Position numbers and translations under genes: made by a program. From NCBI GenBank assembly GCA_011032825.1, contig JAADJZ010000012.1, forward strand, positions 1,229,909 to 1,293,908: a stretch of DNA of 64,000 nt. The letters run 5' to 3'. The first letter of the stretch is position 1. The number at the start of each line of letters is the position of its first letter. The stretch is from Massariosphaeria phaeospora (Eukaryota; Ascomycota; Dothideomycetes; Pleosporales). The notes below the pieces were generated by a model that worked only from the letters and a program-made list of their open reading frames with translations, was not told the origin of the DNA and ran no database searches. Of this stretch, positions 59,745-64,000 are shown piece after piece.

Positions 59745-60136
59745 ACGTAAAGTACTAGCGAACTCAACAAACTAGTAAACTCGACAAAATATCTTAGCAC
59801 AACCAACTTATTTTAAAGAACATTAAATTAATTGCTATTAAACAAGGAACCTGCGTACGTCGTGCTAGCTTTAGATTTAAAAGCTTTTTCTATATTCTTT
59901 TAGTAGGTTCGGGCATTGTGCTTTGTATTACTATAGTTTCTACAGCGCTGTAGAGCTAGTTGTGCTCTTTCTTAACTCTTTCTACTACGCGCTTTCTTTA
60001 ATAGCTAAAGGCTGTAGACGCTTTAGCAGCTACTTGCGCTAAATTATTACTATACTCTATTATGCCACCTGTCTAAATCCGCTTTCGTTTTCGTAATTTT
60101 CTTTTTGTTGCTTTTTCAATAGTTTTTTTAAGGCTA

Positions 60137-62270
60137 CAGTGCTCGTGCACTTTGTGCACAGTTTCGAGTCGTGCACGATTTCGAAAATAATAGCTATTCT
60201 AGATATAAGGCTCTAGAGCTACGTACAAATAATATTATCGCAAAGATTTTTTAGTAAAGTACTCTATAGATCTTTGCAATAAAATAACTCTATATATACC
60301 TAGCTAGCTAAGTAATTTTGCGCTTGCGAGAGTTAATAGTAGGCGCTGCAGCTAGCGCAGCTATATTAGACGACTTACTATTTTCAGCACCTTTAGCACA
60401 ACGCGCACGCTTTTTCTACTTAATAAAAAGCTTTGAAGCTACTTTCTTGCTTCTTTAAAATTAATTGTAGAGCTTTTTAAGCGTTTTTTTTTTTTTTTAG
60501 CGCTGTTTTCTTGTGGCGCGCGCAGCTGCCTGTTTAGCTTTCTTAGCTTTTTTTTTCTTTTGCACTAACTTAGCTGCTTCTCGCGCTACACGCTTTTTCT
60601 CTGCAAGCTTTTTCTTAAGTTAGCTTATTATTGTTTTAAAGCTTTTTTTTATTAGCTTTTGCAAGCTTTTCTTTATGTGCAAGGCGTTGAAAAATCTTAT
60701 ATCATTTCTTTGCTTCTCTTTAGCACGAGGTAACTAGAAAATAGTACTTCTATAATACTTCTAATGCTGCTGTAAAAATAAAGCTTTACGCTTTGTAAAG
60801 CGTTGCTTTTCTTCTGTAAAGCTTTTTTTTATAGCAGCTATTTATAGTGTAGAAACTCGTTCTAAGCTACAAAGTAGTAAAGAGTTTTATTACCTTTGCG
60901 CGTTTTCCTAGAGTGCGTATTCTTCGCAGATCTATTAATCAACGTTTCTATTTTCTGCCAATCGCCTCTTAAGTAGACTAAAATAGATAATTCTAACAAT
61001 TCTAAGCTGTTTAGTGTTAATAGCCTAAATCTATCGAGTATTCTGTTTAGATTGAGTAGCGATATGCTAGTAGCTTTAAACGAGCTAAGTATTAGCTTCT
61101 GTTGAATGTAGAGCTCTAGGCGCCCTAGAATAATAAAAAAAAGTAGCTTTTATTAATTAGAATCTATTTTAAGCGATGTATAGAGGTGTTTTGTAAGCCT
61201 CTTAACTATAGTTAAATGCTAGTAAACTAAAGTATTTAACATCTAGTAGTTGCAGCGTATAAGTTGAATGCAAAGGAAATATACCAAAGTAGTATTCTAT
61301 TCTTATCGCAAAAGTTGATAAAATCGATCGTTACATAGCTGCTATGCTTGTTAATAATAAGTAATCGCTATTTTCGCTGTGCTTTCTGCTTTGTATAGCA
61401 ATTAAAAACTTGTTCTAGCTACGCAAAGCTTATCTCATATTTGTCTAGCTTAATAAAGAAGTTGTGAAATGTACTGTATAGATGCTAGGCTTGATATTCT
61501 CAACCTAGCTAGCTTGTACGTTTTCTTAGCAGCTAAATAGATAATAGCTAGCAGCAGCGCAGTGCTATTAGCGCAAATTAACGCCAATAGCGTTATCTAC
61601 TTACGAGAGCTATTTTGAAAAGCTAAGTTTACACGCTTACGTGTATAAGCCTCTTTGCTAAAAATTCTTTTTAACTTTGCAAGCACTTTAATTGCAAAGC
61701 TTTTTTATCTATATTGTAGGTATTCTAAAGCTAGATATTGTACTAAGTAACTTTCTCTTAGAGTAGTTGAAAATACAAGCTATATTTTTTAGAGAAATTA
61801 GCGTTGTAGCGTACAGAATCCATAGCAAGTGCTTAGCAAAATGTTAAGTTATTCTTATTGCGCTTTAAAAAGCGCGTAACCTAGCTTTTAAAAACATTCT
61901 GTTTTGCTAGCTTAAAGGCGTATAATTGTATTATTGCTTTTGTAAGTAGTAGGCGTTTCTTTGTAAAGCTTTTAATATATTTAACAAGCTTAGCTTCGTG
62001 CTGTACGTTGAGTGCGCGCATGTTGTTGTACGCGTCGTCGCGTAGGCGCGTAATTAGGCCAATAGCAGCGCAACAACGTTGTGCAATTAACACTATATTT
62101 ATTAGCAATTTTTTTGTATACAAGTTTTTCTCTAGTTTTAGCGCGTTGATAGCTGCAAGCGCTTTATCTATAGCTATTGTAGTTGTTGAATTATAGTAAA
62201 GTAAAGTTTAGGTGTTAGTTTTGAGAATCGTGCACGACTCGAAACTGTTGCACGAAGTGCACAGGCACTG
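60137..62270 (-). mobile_element. Fot1/pogo-like transposon, 2.1-kb family, mirror copy
   Basis: This is the mirror copy of 54746-56879, with termini starting CAGTGCTCGTGCAC and ending GCACTG. It carries a few single-base insertions relative to the left copy, for example GTTGCACG for GTGCACG near 62247 and an extra G near 62057. Confidence 0.85.
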
Positions 62271-62850
62271 TTAGAAATTCAATCGCGCATTAGCTTAACC
62301 TAATAGGCTATCTAGTAGAAACTCTTTAACAAGCTAATAACTCTATTCTTTAGAGATAATAGAGAGAAACCAAGCTAGTTAGTAATAAGCTTTAATTGCG
62401 ATCTAAATTCAAGCGTATTGCTTAGAGTTTTTGACTGCTACGGCGTTTCTAGTGCGAGAAGTAGTTAGCGAGGTACACAGTTGTACTTTAAAACAATTAA
62501 AAACTACCTACGCGTTGATAGAAACTAGCTTTAAAACTTTTAAAAGCCTTTTGCAGTTCTTTGTTGTAAATACTTTAAAAAACGCGTTTTTAAAGGCTAG
62601 TTAGAAAGCTTTCTTTGTTGATATAGAAAACGCGCTAGCGCGCTAAGTTTCAAACGCGTTAAGAGTACTTTAGCTTTAGCAGCGAGAAGCAAACTACATC
62701 TAGCAGCTAAAGAATATAAAATAAATAAGCTAGCATGCAAAGCGTAAAGATTTTGTACTTAAAGCAATAGTTTTTGAAATTCTAAGATTATTAGCTCTTA
62801 TAGCCGTTCAAAATAAGCAGCTAATACTTTTTTACCTAACGCGCTTTTGT

Positions 62851-63176
62851 AGAGTGGTAAATGGGTATAGGTTGAGTTAAAGTTGGGTTAGCTTACGTAA
62901 GACTCTAGTGCTAACCCAACCTATACCCACGCTAAAACGTTTTAGCGTGGGTATAGGTTGAGTTAGCACAGACCTCTACAATTCTATATTTTAATATATT
63001 TTCTTTTTATAATTATAACAGCTAGTTATAACAGGTTTATTAACCTAAAGGTAGTACCTATAACCCAACCTTAACCCACGCTTTGATTACTCTAACCTAA
63101 CTTTAACCCTAGGTCTGTGCGACTCTAACCCAACCTATACCCAACGATAGGTACCTTCTACTTATTCGCTAGCGTA
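62851..63176 (-). mobile_element. Short non-autonomous element, family 1 (326 bp), mirror copy
   Basis: This is the mirror of 53843-54168, flanked by the same 9-bp duplication in reverse complement, CGCTTTTGT (62842-62850 and 63177-63185). Confidence 0.92.
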
Positions 63177-64000
63177 CGCTTTTGTATGCGCGTTAAAATG
63201 CTTTAACTATTTAAAACTAAAAGCGTTGTTTGTTTAGCTGTTTTTAGAAACTAAGAGCTTCTAATTGCTAAGTATAAAGTTTTTCTTGTACTATGCTAAA
63301 ATGTAAACGCGCTTTTTTGTAAATAATAAATAGCAGGATTGCGTACCTTGCAGCGCAGATGCTTTGAATAACTATTACTTACTTCTAATTGCCTAGCTAG
63401 ATAAAATTAAGTCGAGTACGTTTTTAAAAGCTTGTAACGACTTTTATAAACCTAATAACACTTATTTAGAAACTAGTTTTGTCAAAGTTGTGTATATTAT
63501 TATTCTAGATGCTGTACTTAGCTTTGGTATCTTCAACAAGCTTAAACTACGCGCTAATTACTTTAAAATCTTTCTATTGTATTCTCTGCTAGTTTTTTTG
63601 CTCGATTGAAAGCTATTTTAAGCTCGCCTAAACGCGTTACAAATTTCTTAGCCTAGTTTTTGCCTACTAGCTCTTTACTTTGCGCAGCTACTAGTTTATT
63701 TTCTATATTTTCTACTTTAGACAGCCGAAAAGCAAATTCTCGCAAATCAAAGTTAAGAATATATTGGATAATTGTTTGCTCTTTAGTTGTAGTAAGCTTT
63801 AAAAATGTAAGTCGTGTTTAAGCTTGAAATAAAATTCTTCTAGCGCGTTTAGAAAGAGTATAGTGTTTAACGTTAAAAGCACTAGCAGCAGCTTAATAGC
63901 TTTAAAATTAGCTAGAATTATAAGCTTTAAAAGCAAGCTGAAGTTTTCTTTCGTGTTAGTGTAATAACGCGTTAGTTAGTTGAAACATATCGCGTTGATA

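Larger units (their letters stand above)
53019..64000. repeat. Giant palindrome: inverted arms of at least 5.4 kb
   Basis: Sequence left of about 58507 recurs in reverse complement to the right, up to and probably beyond the window end. Paired landmarks (53843/63176, 54168/62851, 57498/59518, 58382/58632) sum to 117014-117019. Both arms carry the same Fot1-like element with the same two nested insertions. The differences I found are mostly single-base indels. The centre is a short element with an asymmetric middle. Confidence 0.93.
59745..64000 (-). mobile_element. Fot1/pogo-like transposon with nested elements, right arm of palindrome (runs off the window)
   Basis: The terminus ACGTAAAGTACTAGCGAACT at 59745 follows TA at 59743-59744. 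Content and order mirror 52953-57272. Its far end is outside the window. Confidence 0.85.

Noticed and set aside
1..64000. CRISPR array, tRNA or rRNA genes, integrase-type giant mobile element
   Set aside because: No regularly spaced direct repeats, no cloverleaf or rRNA sequence that I can recognise, and no tyrosine-recombinase captain gene at either island border.

Overview
The window reads as a chromosome segment from a filamentous ascomycete (Pezizomycotina; a Dothideomycete with AT-rich isochores is my best guess, not proven). The evidence is many introns of about 50 bp with GT..AG ends and CTAAC-like branch points, fungal-type genes (TRK potassium transporter, fungal glycogen synthase, NRP1-like RNA-binding protein), and two AT/TA-rich, stop-riddled blocks made of decayed DNA transposons, which is the classic mark of repeat-induced point mutation (RIP).

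Layout: 1-18992 is an AT-rich nest of RIP-mutated elements. 18995-46196 is a gene island of normal base composition holding nine spliced or single-exon protein genes. 46197-64000 is a second AT-rich nest. Both island edges are exact transposon ends: inverted termini beside a duplicated TA at 18993-18994 and at 46195-46196.

Island genes in order: ribokinase (+), two-domain GFA/CENP-V protein (-), secreted copper amine oxidase (+), TRK-type potassium transporter (-), glycogen synthase (-), coiled-coil/RA/PH adaptor protein (-), GT25-like glycosyltransferase (+), F-box/LRR protein (-), NRP1-like RNA-binding protein (+). They are ordinary housekeeping or metabolic genes with separate promoters. 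I see no shared pathway or secondary-metabolite cluster.

The AT-rich flanks can be resolved into individual insertions from target-site duplications (TSDs). Two Fot1/pogo-like families (about 1.85 kb and about 2.1 kb after removing nested insertions) duplicate TA. One MULE relic of 3.9 kb has TIRs over 100 bp. A non-autonomous family of 326-bp elements, and a 391-bp sister family sharing its ends, carry 9-bp TSDs and insert into the others and into each other. There is also a hAT-like relic.

The most striking structure is a giant inverted repeat from about 53019 to the window end (arms at least 5.4 kb, centre about 58507). It carries the same nested insertions in both arms and has a chimeric copy of the short element at its centre. 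A second, smaller palindrome (14565-15857) is likewise centred on a short TIR element.
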